Source: Paludifilum halophilum (GTDB taxonomy: Bacteria > Bacillota > Bacilli > Thermoactinomycetales > DSM-45169). Taken from it: DNA of 64,000 bases. The notes beneath the pieces are model-generated. The model worked only from the letters and a program-made list of their open reading frames with translations, had not been told where the DNA came from and ran no database searches. Position 1 is the stretch's first letter. Every line of letters begins with the position of its first letter. The translations under genes were made by a program, and so were the position numbers. The stretch covers positions 124,001 to 188,000 of the forward strand of contig NZ_NOWF01000001.1 of assembly GCF_002245355.1 (NCBI RefSeq), written 5' to 3'. This document shows positions 39,647 through 48,308 of this stretch, piece after piece.

Positions 39647-40572
39647 CGGAAGTATCAGAACAAGTACTGAACGGATTGAAACAGGTCGTTACGGGTCAGG
39701 ACGGGCCATTACGTCTTTTGTGGGCGTCTCTGATAACCGGGGGGCACGTTTTGATGGAAGGAGCTCCCGGTCTGGGAAAAACGATGATGGTTCGGGCGAT
39801 GGGTCAAATCATCGATGCCGATTTTTCCCGGGTTCAGTTCACCCCGGATTTAATGCCGGCTGATGTGACGGGAACGAAGATTTTTGACGTGCAGTCGGGG
39901 CGGTTCACCTTTAAGCAGGGGCCGATTTTCACTCATTTGTTGTTGGCGGATGAGGTGAACCGGACACCTCCGAAAACCCAGGCGGCTCTTCTAGAGGCGA
40001 TGGAAGAGGGAAAGGTGACGGTAGACGGGGAGTCGTTGGACTTGCCCAAGCCTTTTTTTGTGGCAGCGACCCAAAACCCGATCGAGTATGAGGGAACCTA
40101 TCCCTTACCGGAGGCTCAGCTGGACCGATTTACGATGAAATTAATGGTCGATTATCCGGAAGAGGAAGAGGAAGTCGCAATCCTGGAAGGACACCGAATC
40201 ACCTCCAAACGGGAAGCGGTACTTACCCCTCTGATCGGTGTGAATGAGATTCTGGCCCTTCGGGACCGGATCGAAGCGATCCGGACAGAGGAATCCATTC
40301 TGCGTTACATTACCTCCATGATCCGCTCGACCCGGACCCATCCGCAGGTGATGCTGGGGGCCAGTCCCCGGGCGGGACTGGCTGTACTGACCCTAAGCCG
40401 GGCGATGGCAGCGATGGAAGGACGGGATTATGTCATACCGGACGACATCAAGTTTGTCATCAAACCCGTATTGCGCCACCGTCTTATTCTCAACCCGGAT
40501 GTGGAACTGGAGGGGTTGAAAACTGATGACCTTATCGAAGAGATCGTCCGTACGGTTATGGTTCCGAGATAA
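39613..40572 (+). CDS. MoxR family AAA+ ATPase
   Basis: 319 residues. Walker A (MEGAPGLGKTMMVRAMGQII), Walker B (LLLADEVNRTPPKTQAALLEAMEE), sensor 1 (FFVAATQNPIEYEGTYPLPE) and the lid domain (GASPRAGLAVLTLSRAMA) are all in place. MoxR ATPases act as chaperones assembling or activating partner complexes, commonly with the DUF58 (vWA-like) protein that follows here. ATG 39613 follows GGAGGAG inside the DUF4350 gene. It overlaps DUF58 by 47 bases. Confidence 0.92.
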   Translation: MENSTVHTNHIAEVSEQVLNGLKQVVTGQDGPLRLLWASLITGGHVLMEGAPGLGKTMMVRAMGQIIDADFSRVQFTPDLMPADVTGTKIFDVQSGRFTFKQGPIFTHLLLADEVNRTPPKTQAALLEAMEEGKVTVDGESLDLPKPFFVAATQNPIEYEGTYPLPEAQLDRFTMKLMVDYPEEEEEVAILEGHRITSKREAVLTPLIGVNEILALRDRIEAIRTEESILRYITSMIRSTRTHPQVMLGASPRAGLAVLTLSRAMAAMEGRDYVIPDDIKFVIKPVLRHRLILNPDVELEGLKTDDLIEEIVRTVMVPR

Positions 40573-41887
40573 CGCTCTTCTTCCCTCTCACCGAATGTTG
40601 GCGGCCATCGCCCTGGGAATCCTGTTTACAGGTCTGGGAATCCTGACCGGCCAAGGGAAGAGCTTTTTCACCCTGTATTACGCTCTGTTGGCACTCATTG
40701 GAGGGTACGATGCTTTCCTCCTGATCCGGGATTCGGATTTGGAATTCGTGCGGAAAAGTGATGGGTTTTTTGAATTGGGGGAAGACAGCCGGGTTCAAAT
40801 CGTGATCCGCCACGCGGGTTCCTATCCTCTCCGGTGTATGGTGAGAGACGATTACCCGAAAGGATTTAGGGTGGACCGCAGAGAGATGTCGGTAATCGTT
40901 CCTGCCCGGGGGTCGACATCGGTCAGCTATTCCGTCCGGGCCCATCGGCGCGGTCGTCACCGGTTCGGACGTATTCACATTCGCGCTTGGAGCCGTTGGG
41001 GTCTTTTCGTCCGCCAACAGGCGGAATCGGCTGAAGAGGAAAAACGGGTTTATCCCCGGTTGGCGGAAGTGCGTAAAGTAAAAGGCGGGGTTTACCGGAA
41101 GCAGCTGACCATGGAGGGGCCCCACAGCCGGCATGGTTTGGGTAGAGGATCGGAATACTCCCATATCCGGGATTACGTCCCTGATGACGAACCCCGATGG
41201 ATCAACTGGAGCGCGACAGCCCGCCGGGGACGCCTGGCGACCAATGTTTATCAGCCGGAGCAGGGACAGCATATCGCCATTCTGATCGACTGCGGCCGGA
41301 TCATGGGAGTGAGTGACGGAGAGTCTTCCCGGCTGGACCGGGCGGTGGAAGGGGCTCTCGCCTTTGCGGCGGTCGCTTTGGACCGGGGGGACAAGGTGAG
41401 TTTGATCGCTTTTTCCAGCGGGATCAAGCGATGGGTTCCTTCCGGAAAAGGGGGCAAACAGCTGCAGCATATCATCGACGCCTGTTTTGATCTGGAGCCG
41501 GACTTTGTCGAGTCCGGCTATCAAACCGCCCTGGAATCATTGGCCTTCCATCACAAACGCCGGACCCTTGTAGCTTTGTTTACCGATGCCGGCAATCTCA
41601 CTTTTGCCGATGAGCTGGTTCGCCAGATTGCCATCCTTCAACGGCGTCACCTGATTCTCACGGTCACGATGAATGACCTTCGGCTGGCGGAGGGAATCCG
41701 GTGTTACCCGGACAGCGAGCTGGAGGTCTATCAAAAGACCATCGCTCAATTGATGGGAAACGAAAGGGAAGACCGGCTCAACCAATTGAAACGTCGTGGG
41801 ATGGTGGTGTTGAACGTTCCCGGCGATCAGTTGGCCAGTGATGTGATTCAGACCTATATGGACATCAAAAATCGGTCTCTGCTTTAA
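40526..41887 (+). CDS. DUF58 domain protein (vWA-like MoxR partner)
   Basis: 453 residues. Two membrane helices (MLAAIALGILFTGLGILTG and YYALLALIGGYDAFLLI) are followed by a beta-rich region and the DUF58 signature (GRGSEYSHIRDYVPDDEPRW, then INWSATARRGRL). A vWA-like domain comes next (HIAILIDCGRIMG, ALDRGDKVSLIAFSSG, LVALFTDAG). It likely partners the MoxR ATPase and binds metal through the DxxGxxM-like strand. ATG 40526 follows GGAGGGG. No transglutaminase gene follows, although B. subtilis-type loci usually have one; a terminator ends the operon. Confidence 0.88.
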   Translation: MTLSKRSSVRLWFRDNALLPSHRMLAAIALGILFTGLGILTGQGKSFFTLYYALLALIGGYDAFLLIRDSDLEFVRKSDGFFELGEDSRVQIVIRHAGSYPLRCMVRDDYPKGFRVDRREMSVIVPARGSTSVSYSVRAHRRGRHRFGRIHIRAWSRWGLFVRQQAESAEEEKRVYPRLAEVRKVKGGVYRKQLTMEGPHSRHGLGRGSEYSHIRDYVPDDEPRWINWSATARRGRLATNVYQPEQGQHIAILIDCGRIMGVSDGESSRLDRAVEGALAFAAVALDRGDKVSLIAFSSGIKRWVPSGKGGKQLQHIIDACFDLEPDFVESGYQTALESLAFHHKRRTLVALFTDAGNLTFADELVRQIAILQRRHLILTVTMNDLRLAEGIRCYPDSELEVYQKTIAQLMGNEREDRLNQLKRRGMVVLNVPGDQLASDVIQTYMDIKNRSLL

Positions 41888-41891
41888 ATCC

Positions 41892-41911
41892 AAACCCGCA
41901 TATGCGGGTTT
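41892..41911 (+). terminator. Terminator of the MoxR/DUF58 operon
   Basis: A 20-bp perfect palindrome (AAACCCGCATATGCGGGTTT) followed by TTT, 4 bases after the DUF58 stop. Confidence 0.85.
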
Positions 41912-41969
41912 TTTAATTCGGTAAAACAACGAAAAAGAAAGGCTCCTTCCGAGCCCTTCCTTCAATCCA

Positions 41970-43046
41970 TCATTCAACCCGTAACCACCAAGTCTTGCTG
42001 GTGCTGCCTTTGTGGTATTCCTCTTTCCATTCGACATCCAAGCGTCTCCAAGTAAACCCGGTATCCGATGAACGGTATAAACCTTTATTGGTCAAGGCGT
42101 AAAAAACCCCGGGTTCCTTGTCATTAGCCGTAAGGATGGGGATGACCATTCCTTCCGTCGGTGGAAGACCCTCCTTTACTTCCTTCCAAGGTTGTCCCCC
42201 TTCTTTTCGGTAAATCGTGGATTCCGGCGGTACCTGGGACAGGTGATGGGCATGTGTGGCGTGTTTAGCGGCGGATACGAGGATTCGATCCGGATCGCCC
42301 GGATCCACCGCCATACCGTACAAATAATGGTGTTGAAGCCCTTCGGCCTTGTATTGCCATGTAACGCCGGCGTCCCGGCTTTCCGCGTATTCTCGTCCTT
42401 CTTCAAACAAGCCGTCGCCTGCGGCCGCATACAGCCTCTCCGGTGCCATGGGATGAGCAAGCAGGGTATGGGTATCCAGTGGACTTCGAAACTTTCGATC
42501 TTCCCATGTTTCGCCTCCGTCGGTACTCCGAATGAAGGCCCCGGCCTCTATGGACACATAGATGTTGTCGTCCTGTTTGGGGTCTGGTGTAATCCAGCGG
42601 ACATGACTGGTATGGGGACGCGGAGGAAAACTCCAAGTAGGAGCGGATGGCAACAGCCTGACTTTCTCCAGTTCTCTCCAGGTATCTCCTCCGTCTTCCG
42701 AACAAAAAAGGGCTGTCGGTTCAGTGCCTGCATATACAATACCATATCCGTTTGCGGATTTTGTGGGGCTGACTGCGATGGCCGTTATCATGGAGTGGTG
42801 AATCCCTCCCGCTAGGGGTTCCGTATACCTTCCCGGAGAACCGCAAGGCTCCCAGGTATCTCCCCCGTCATCACTCCGCCACAGCCCTCGCCCGAATGTA
42901 CCGCAGTACACCCGCTCTGGTTGAAAAGGATCGGCGGTCACACAAACCGGCTGCATGCCCTGCAACTTCGGTTTGGTAGTCAACGGGCCTTCCCGTTGAT
43001 CCACGACCAACAATTCTCTTTCCATCGCCAAGTACATTTTTGTCAT
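41970..43046 (-). CDS. BNR/Asp-box beta-propeller protein (sialidase/VPS10-like fold)
   Basis: 358 residues with at least five Asp-box repeats, each at the turn of a propeller blade: RSDDGGDTW, CSEDGGDTW, RSTDGGETW, ESRDAGVTW, RSSDTGFTW. No signal peptide, so the protein is probably cytoplasmic. Catalytic sialidase residues (FRIP arginine, tyrosine-glutamate pair) are not evident, so a hydrolase label is not justified; homologues carry names such as exo-alpha-sialidase or photosystem assembly-like by similarity only. The start at GTG/ATG 43046 is preceded by AAAGGAG. It lies alone beside a MITE-like element. Confidence 0.8.
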   Translation of the reverse strand: MTKMYLAMERELLVVDQREGPLTTKPKLQGMQPVCVTADPFQPERVYCGTFGRGLWRSDDGGDTWEPCGSPGRYTEPLAGGIHHSMITAIAVSPTKSANGYGIVYAGTEPTALFCSEDGGDTWRELEKVRLLPSAPTWSFPPRPHTSHVRWITPDPKQDDNIYVSIEAGAFIRSTDGGETWEDRKFRSPLDTHTLLAHPMAPERLYAAAGDGLFEEGREYAESRDAGVTWQYKAEGLQHHYLYGMAVDPGDPDRILVSAAKHATHAHHLSQVPPESTIYRKEGGQPWKEVKEGLPPTEGMVIPILTANDKEPGVFYALTNKGLYRSSDTGFTWRRLDVEWKEEYHKGSTSKTWWLRVE

Positions 43047-43094
43047 GGAAAATCACACTCCTTTGGTAAGGATCTGTGCCACCCTGCCTTTCTC

Positions 43095-43232
43095 CTAAAA
43101 ACCTTGTGATTAGCACGTCCTTGGTGGGTCGGGGTGAGGTTGTACACTCCGTTTCGTTGTTCTGACGAGCTAAAGGCACTCCGTGTGAAACCCCACCCTC
43201 CCGAACAGGGGACTTTTTCACCGGACTTCTAA
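43095..43232. mobile_element. MITE-like hairpin element, copy 2
   Basis: A 138-bp relative of the element at 14154-14293. Its outer arms match the reverse complement of copy 1 (TTGTGATTAGCAC... at the left, ...AACAGGGGACTTTTTCAC at the right), while its central 30-base loop (GTTTCGTTGTTCTGACGAG onward) matches copy 1 in the direct orientation. The terminal repeats are degraded (about 11 of 15 bases at the left). It lies in a 210-base gap with no gene. Confidence 0.65.
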
Positions 43233-43258
43233 ACGGGCTTCCAGATAGGGCGCTAGGA

Positions 43259-43840
43259 TCAGGTCAACCCTTTAAATATCAGGTTCAATGTATCGGTAAC
43301 AATCTCATCCACGGAGGGGGACGGACTCTCAAGAAGAAGGTTCTGGATAGGATGGGATCCGGGAAACAGAATAGCCCCCATAATCACCAGCAGGGTATGA
43401 TCCAGGGAGCGAAGATGAAAGATTCCTTGGTCTCTCCCGATCTCCAATATTCTCCGTACTCGTTTCCAGACGGGCTGGGTATATTGGAGCACCTTTTCCT
43501 TTCTGGGACTATTCATTGCAATTTCCTGGTGGATAATTGCGGCCATTTCAAGATCATCCCATTTGAAACGGATCATCTCTTCCAAAATGGATCGCAGTTC
43601 TTCCTCAGGGGAGGACCTTGGTTTGTTTTTTTGCAGCATGCGCTCCTGAGGATAAAAGGTATCCAAAAGCGCGTAGAATAAGTTTTCCTTCCCGCCAAAA
43701 TAGTAGGAAACAAAAGCCGTGTTGACATGGGCCTCCTCGCAAATTTGACGTACAGTGGTGGCTTTGAAACCATATTTCGCAAATAATTTTTTGGCGGCAT
43801 AGAGGATGGATGTTTTCGGATCGATCGGATTCCTCTTCAA
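43259..43840 (-). CDS. TetR family regulator of the RPH-like/MFS operon (YvkB-like)
   Basis: 193 residues from TTG 43840 (reverse), 8 bases after GAGGAG; the open frame extends to 43900 without a site. The N-terminal helix-turn-helix is ILYAAKKLFAKYGFKATTVRQ and VNTAFVSYYFGGKENLFYAL. The C-terminal domain is of the YttP/CerR-like type. It diverges from a rifampicin-phosphotransferase-like gene and an MFS pump. B. subtilis yvkB-yvkC-yvkA has the same three functions. Two nearly identical palindromes in the shared 320-base region, one upstream of each gene, are its likely operators, giving autorepression and repression of the pump operon. Confidence 0.88.
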   Translation of the reverse strand: MKRNPIDPKTSILYAAKKLFAKYGFKATTVRQICEEAHVNTAFVSYYFGGKENLFYALLDTFYPQERMLQKNKPRSSPEEELRSILEEMIRFKWDDLEMAAIIHQEIAMNSPRKEKVLQYTQPVWKRVRRILEIGRDQGIFHLRSLDHTLLVIMGAILFPGSHPIQNLLLESPSPSVDEIVTDTLNLIFKGLT

Positions 43841-43891
43841 AATTCGTACTCCTCGCGTCAATAAAGTATGAACCGGTGTGGTACGGTCGAT

Positions 43892-43909
43892 TTTAAACAA
43901 ATGTTTAAA
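43892..43909. promoter_or_regulatory. Operator of the YvkB-like TetR, site 1
   Basis: TTTAAAC-AAAT-GTTTAAA, 7-bp perfect arms, about 50 bases upstream of the regulator's start codon. The inner 16 bases differ from site 2 at one central position. Confidence 0.75.
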
Positions 43910-43953
43910 CTAAATGTAAAATACTCATGAGCGCCTGTCAAATGGAAACAGGA

Positions 43954-43983
43954 TTGACAACAGTGAAAAAAGACCGATATAAT
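43954..43983 (+). promoter_or_regulatory. SigA promoter of the RPH-like operon
   Basis: TTGACA (43954-43959), 18 bases, TATAAT (43978-43983): both hexamers are consensus. Confidence 0.85.
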
Positions 43984-43987
43984 GCAA

Positions 43988-44003
43988 TTAAACATATGTT
44001 TAA
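43988..44003. promoter_or_regulatory. Operator of the YvkB-like TetR, site 2
   Basis: TTAAACATATGTTTAA, a perfect 16-bp palindrome starting 5 bases after the -10, covering the start point. Shared core with site 1: TTAAACA-W-ATGTTTAA. Confidence 0.8.
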
Positions 44004-44046
44004 AATTTATATTCAAACAAAAAAAGAAAAAACTTCCGTGACCCGA

Positions 44047-44122
44047 GCGAACTATAAGAAATAGAATGGTTCGCCTTTTTCTATCCCTGATTGTTAGTTT
44101 GTACTAACTAACAATCAGGGAT
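44047..44122 (+). promoter_or_regulatory. Two leader hairpins before the RPH-like gene
   Basis: First, GCGAAC (44047-44052) pairs with GTTCGC (44069-44074), followed by CTTTTTCTAT, a weak terminator shape. Second, 17-bp perfect arms (ATCCCTGATTGTTAGTT at 44083-44099, complement at 44106-44122) around a 6-base loop without T-run. The second contains TTAGTT-N6-AACTAA, which could also be a protein site. Together they could attenuate transcription or impose a second control. Confidence 0.5.
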
Positions 44123-44163
44123 AAAACCATGCTGGATACTAAAAAGGTAAAGGGGTTGTTTTT

Positions 44164-46737
44164 TTGTATACCGTTCGATTTGCCGATATCGGTCCATCGG
44201 GAGCCAAAGTCGGTGCCAAAGCTTATCATTTGTCCGTTTTGGCCAATCACGGATTACCGGTTCCCGACGGATTTATCGTGACAATGGACGCCTTTGTTCG
44301 TACATTAGAAGTTCATCAGCTCTCTTTGGACCATCCGGAAGCGTTGGCGGATCACCTGCCGACCCTGACGATTCCGGAGGATGTGAGAAGGGAGCTGGAT
44401 TCCGCTTTTCAACCGTTATTGAAGGAGTATGGAGCCGTCGCTGTTCGGTCATCCTCGGAAGCGGAAGATCTGGAGGGGGCTTCCTTCGCCGGACAATACG
44501 AAACATTCCTTCATATCCGCGATTTTCAGGAGTTGCAGGATCAATTGAAGGCGTGCTGGGCATCGATATTTGCCCCTTCGGTCCTGCACTATTTGAAACA
44601 AATGGGGATGGATACCCAAACGTTACCCATGGGTGTTATCGTCCAGGGACTGGTTCGCTCGGAGGTTTCCGGCGTCGCCTTCAGCACTCATCCGGTTACA
44701 AGCGATTCGCGGGAAGTCATGATCAATGCCAGTTACGGGCTGGGGGAAGCGGTTGTTTCCGGACGAGTCACCCCTGATCTATGGACTGTGAAGAAAGACA
44801 GCCATCACATTCAAGTGGAACCCGGGTCCAAAGAAGTCCAGGTATACCCGGATGAAAACGGAATAAAAACAGTGGAAACCCCTGTCCAAGACCGGGAACG
44901 ACTTTCACTGAAGGATCACCAAGTTCTGGAGCTGGCTCGGATGACGGAGAGAGTCGAGGAGTTGTTCGGCCATTCCGTGGATACGGAGTTTGCATGGGAA
45001 GGGGACCGTCTTTATTTATTGCAGGCACGCCCTGTGACGGCTGGAGTCACTGAAGAGGAAGCGGAACCTCTTTCGGAATTTCAACGTTCGCTTCTGCTGA
45101 CCGAATCAGAGAGAAAGGGCGATTTTTGGATTTTTATGGAGGACCATATATCGGAAATCTTGTCTCCTCTGGATGCATCTTTTCTGATTCCTGCTTTTAA
45201 AGGGGCATCCGGGGTGTTTGAATCCTTTGGTTTTCCCTCCCAGTTAAACACCAAGGTGTTCAAAGGACGACTCTATACGTCCCCGTCTGTACCCGAAGAG
45301 GATCAGAAAATACAGATGGAAAAACAAAAAGAGAAGGTGGCCCCGTTATTTCCCCGGTTAAACCAACGGTTGCGGGATGCTGTCGATCAAAAATTGCTCC
45401 CCCGCTACCGCCGTTTTGAGGAAAGTGCCCGAAAAACGCTCTCCCTCCAAGAAGCGTCGGACCAACTCCGGGAATTGTTCGAGTTTCATAAGGAGGTATG
45501 GTGGATTCATTTTGATGTGGTCCTTCCCCAGGGCGCGCTCCATATAGCCTTGGAATCCGTTTACAAGGAGTTGTTGGGGGAAGGCAGTACGGTGGAAATT
45601 CAGGAATTGTTGACCGGCAAAATGAACAAGTTCCTGGAAGCTGAACGGAAAATGTGGAAACTGGCCGAACAAGTCAAGGGGAATCCCGATTTGCTCGAGG
45701 TCTTTAGCGAGGGATCCGCCGAGGATTGGTGGGCGGCACTCTCTGATTTTCCGGAAGGGCGTTTATTCCGGAACCGGGTGAAAGATTTTCTCTCCATTTA
45801 CGGATACCGTCCAATCCGCCCCCATGTTTTCAGTGAAACCTGGATCGAAAATCCGTCCCATGCCTTGGCTTCCATTGCTTCCTATGTGGAAAGAACCTAT
45901 GATTTCGACGAGGAGTTTCGGAAATCAGTGGAGAGACGGAAAGCCCGCGTGGAAGAAGTGTTCGGTCGGATGCCGGAAGGGGAGAAAAAGCAAGAGTTCA
46001 TTCGGTTGCATGAATGGGCACTGGATGCCTCCTGTATCCGGGATGATCACCATTTTTACATCGATGCCATGCTTCCTGCGGTTTCCCGGCATTTTTTGCT
46101 GAACGTGGGGCAAACGTTGGTTCGCCATCGCGTGCTGGACGAACGGGAGGAGATTCTGTACCTGTATCTGGATGAAGTGTTTGATTGTTTGAAGAATCCT
46201 GAACCGATGTGCGACCGGGTGCAAAAACGGAAGGAAGCGTATGAGGAGTATAAGAAAACCTCGGTGCCCGTCTTCTTCGGAACACCTCCGGAAGCCTTGA
46301 AAAAGGACCCCATGTTTGAAGAGATGTTCGGACCCATCATGAAGGAAGAGGGTTCATCCGACGCCATCAAAGGTCATGCGGCATCGAAAGGCACCTTTAC
46401 GGGAGCTGTTAAAGTGATCCATGATGAAAAGGAATTCGGCAAATTGCAACAGGGGGATGTATTGGTCTGCAAAACAACCACACCGACATGGACGATCCTC
46501 TTCAGCACGGCAGGAGCGGTAGTGACCGATGCTGGCGGGGTCCTGTCCCATTCCGGGATTATCGCCCGGGAATATGGGGTGCCGGCGGTATTGGGAACCC
46601 AGGCGGCCACTCGAAAACTGCGAGACGGTGACCGGGTAACGGTCGATGGAACCCACGGCACCGTAACGCTACTGGAGTCGTCACCGCACCGGGAAGCGGC
46701 GGCTGCGATGGACCGCAGCGGTGGTGATCACTCGTGA
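44164..46737 (+). CDS. PEP-synthase-like dikinase, rifampicin phosphotransferase type (YvkC/RPH)
   Basis: 857 residues, close to rifampicin phosphotransferases (about 865) and longer than PEP synthase. The ATP-grasp domain at the N-terminus has VGAKAYHLSVL, R95 in AVRSSSEAEDLEGASFAGQY, and LYLLQARPVT closing it near residue 290. The middle region is helical (about 300-740) and corresponds to the drug-binding domain of RPH. The C-terminal swivelling domain carries the phosphohistidine H796 in TDAGGVLSHSGIIAREYGVP. RPH enzymes transfer the ATP beta-phosphate to rifampicin. Whether this protein uses rifampicin is not visible. The start is TTG 44164, behind AAAGGGG. It overlaps the MFS gene by 4 bases. 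Confidence 0.8.
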   Translation: MYTVRFADIGPSGAKVGAKAYHLSVLANHGLPVPDGFIVTMDAFVRTLEVHQLSLDHPEALADHLPTLTIPEDVRRELDSAFQPLLKEYGAVAVRSSSEAEDLEGASFAGQYETFLHIRDFQELQDQLKACWASIFAPSVLHYLKQMGMDTQTLPMGVIVQGLVRSEVSGVAFSTHPVTSDSREVMINASYGLGEAVVSGRVTPDLWTVKKDSHHIQVEPGSKEVQVYPDENGIKTVETPVQDRERLSLKDHQVLELARMTERVEELFGHSVDTEFAWEGDRLYLLQARPVTAGVTEEEAEPLSEFQRSLLLTESERKGDFWIFMEDHISEILSPLDASFLIPAFKGASGVFESFGFPSQLNTKVFKGRLYTSPSVPEEDQKIQMEKQKEKVAPLFPRLNQRLRDAVDQKLLPRYRRFEESARKTLSLQEASDQLRELFEFHKEVWWIHFDVVLPQGALHIALESVYKELLGEGSTVEIQELLTGKMNKFLEAERKMWKLAEQVKGNPDLLEVFSEGSAEDWWAALSDFPEGRLFRNRVKDFLSIYGYRPIRPHVFSETWIENPSHALASIASYVERTYDFDEEFRKSVERRKARVEEVFGRMPEGEKKQEFIRLHEWALDASCIRDDHHFYIDAMLPAVSRHFLLNVGQTLVRHRVLDEREEILYLYLDEVFDCLKNPEPMCDRVQKRKEAYEEYKKTSVPVFFGTPPEALKKDPMFEEMFGPIMKEEGSSDAIKGHAASKGTFTGAVKVIHDEKEFGKLQQGDVLVCKTTTPTWTILFSTAGAVVTDAGGVLSHSGIIAREYGVPAVLGTQAATRKLRDGDRVTVDGTHGTVTLLESSPHREAAAAMDRSGGDHS

Positions 46738-48071
46738 ATCGCACCAAGGAATGGGTGGCTATTGTCGCTATCCTGCTCGGATCGGCACTGGTTCCCGTCA
46801 ACTCGACGATGATCGCGGTGGGGCTGACCACCATCGCGGACAGCTTCAATGAAAATCTGACACAGATATCCTGGGTGGTAACGGTCTATTTGATTGTGAT
46901 GGCTGTCACGCAGCCAATCGCCGGCAAATTGGGGGATATCCACGGCAGCCGTAAAGTGTTACTGGCGGGATTGACCTGCTTTTTGGTTGCTTCTGTCGCC
47001 TGCGCCTTTTCATTTCATCCCTTGTGGCTGATTGTCTTCCGGGGTCTTCAGGCATTGGGCGGGGCGTTGCTCACCCCCAATGCCATCGCCTTGATGCGCC
47101 ACACGGTCCCAAGGGAACGGCTGGGTCAAGTGATGGGGATGTTCGGTTTGGTGGCGGGATTGGGAGCGGCTGTCGGGCCGCTGTTGGGTTCTCTGTTGAT
47201 CGGTATATGGAGTTGGAAGTCCATGTTCTGGGTCAATGTTCCCTTTTTGGTCTTCTCGATTCTTGTTTCTCTCTGGGCCTTGCCCCGTACGGATACCCGG
47301 AAACGGATCCCGCTGGATATCGGGGGTTCGATTTACATGGCCTCCGGATTCACACTTTTGATCCTTCTTTTTCAGGGAGCCGGCGGGACCGGTGTTTGGG
47401 CGATGGCCATGGGATTCGGCCTGTGTTTTTTCGTTTTCCTGTTTGTCCGCCATGAGCGACGGACGGTGGAGCCGTTGATCGATTTTGCACTGTTTAAGCG
47501 CCTCCCATTCGTCAGTGCAAACCTTTCGATCCTGCTCAGTAACTTTGTGATGTACGGTATTCTTTTGGTTATGCCGATCGTCTTGGAGAGTCGGTTTGAT
47601 ATTCCGGAGAGTCGGACCGGATTGGTTGTGTTCGCCTTTACGTTGGCGATGTCACTTTGTTCCCCGGTCGGAGGGCATCTGGCCGATCGGTTCGGCCAAA
47701 AAACGATGGTCGGAACGTCCTTTGTATTGACGCTTTTGTCCTCCACCTTCCTGTGGATATTCATCACCGAGGGATCCCTTCCCTTGGTGATCGCTTCATT
47801 GGTCTTAGCGGGGCTCGGTTGTGGAGTAGGAATGGCCGCCATGCAGCTTTCCTCCCTGGATGCTGTTGAAAAAGAAAAGACCGGCATCGCTTCGGGGATT
47901 TTCTCCACCTTCCGGTATTTCGGCAGTATGGTGGTGTCCTCGATCGTCAGCCTCTTCGCCGGTTCTTGGGTATTGTTCGGGTGTTTTCTGGCCGCCGCTC
48001 TCGCAGGACTTGCGGTATCGCGCGGGATCCGGAACCATTCACCGGCGGAACCCCAACAGATGAGAGCATGA
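46734..48071 (+). CDS. MFS multidrug efflux transporter (YvkA-like)
   Basis: 445 residues with twelve or more membrane helices. The DHA2-type features are visible: PVNSTMIAVGLTTIADSF in helix 1, WVVTVYLIVMAVTQPIAGKL (motif D1), GDIHGSRKVLLAGL (motif A) and GLVAGLGAAVGPLLGSLLIG (motif C of antiporters). GTG 46734 overlaps the stop of the RPH-like gene, so the enzyme and pump are produced together under the TetR promoter. It most likely exports the same compound the enzyme modifies; that is inference. A terminator lies 70 bases downstream. Confidence 0.88.
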   Translation: MNRTKEWVAIVAILLGSALVPVNSTMIAVGLTTIADSFNENLTQISWVVTVYLIVMAVTQPIAGKLGDIHGSRKVLLAGLTCFLVASVACAFSFHPLWLIVFRGLQALGGALLTPNAIALMRHTVPRERLGQVMGMFGLVAGLGAAVGPLLGSLLIGIWSWKSMFWVNVPFLVFSILVSLWALPRTDTRKRIPLDIGGSIYMASGFTLLILLFQGAGGTGVWAMAMGFGLCFFVFLFVRHERRTVEPLIDFALFKRLPFVSANLSILLSNFVMYGILLVMPIVLESRFDIPESRTGLVVFAFTLAMSLCSPVGGHLADRFGQKTMVGTSFVLTLLSSTFLWIFITEGSLPLVIASLVLAGLGCGVGMAAMQLSSLDAVEKEKTGIASGIFSTFRYFGSMVVSSIVSLFAGSWVLFGCFLAAALAGLAVSRGIRNHSPAEPQQMRA

Positions 48072-48142
48072 AGGGGCTGGTGGGCATTTGAACAGTGTAC
48101 CGCGAAAATCAGGGCTGGATACAGGCAACTTTTTAAAAAAAG

Positions 48143-48165
48143 CCCGGAGGAGAATCCCCTCCGGG
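48143..48165 (+). terminator. Terminator of the RPH-like/MFS operon
   Basis: CCCGGAGG / CCTCCGGG, 8-bp stem, 7-base loop, then G and TTTT. Confidence 0.75.
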
Positions 48166-48278
48166 GTTTTAGTTGTCATTTTTATTGGTTTATTTGGAGC
48201 GGGAATTGTTGATTCGACAGGGGTTTGATAAGCTGGGAATGTTCGCAGGATCAATCTTTTTCGTCCATCCAAAAACGA

Positions 48279-48300
48279 AAGCCCCTTCCGTGAGGGGCTT
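48279..48300 (-). terminator. Terminator after the SpoIIM-like gene
   Basis: AAGCCCCT / AGGGGCTT, 8-bp stem, 6-base loop, followed on the minus strand by TCGTTTTTGG. Confidence 0.75.
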
Positions 48301-48308
48301 GACCGGAG

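Noticed and set aside
40556-41524. 322-codon open frame antisense to the DUF58 gene
   Set aside because: No homology-like pattern or ribosome site; the sense strand carries the clear DUF58 signatures.
43841-44163. Rifamycin-associated inverted repeat upstream of the RPH-like gene
   Set aside because: I looked for the known GC-rich 19-bp inverted repeat and did not find it; the palindromes present are A+T-rich and match the TetR pattern instead.
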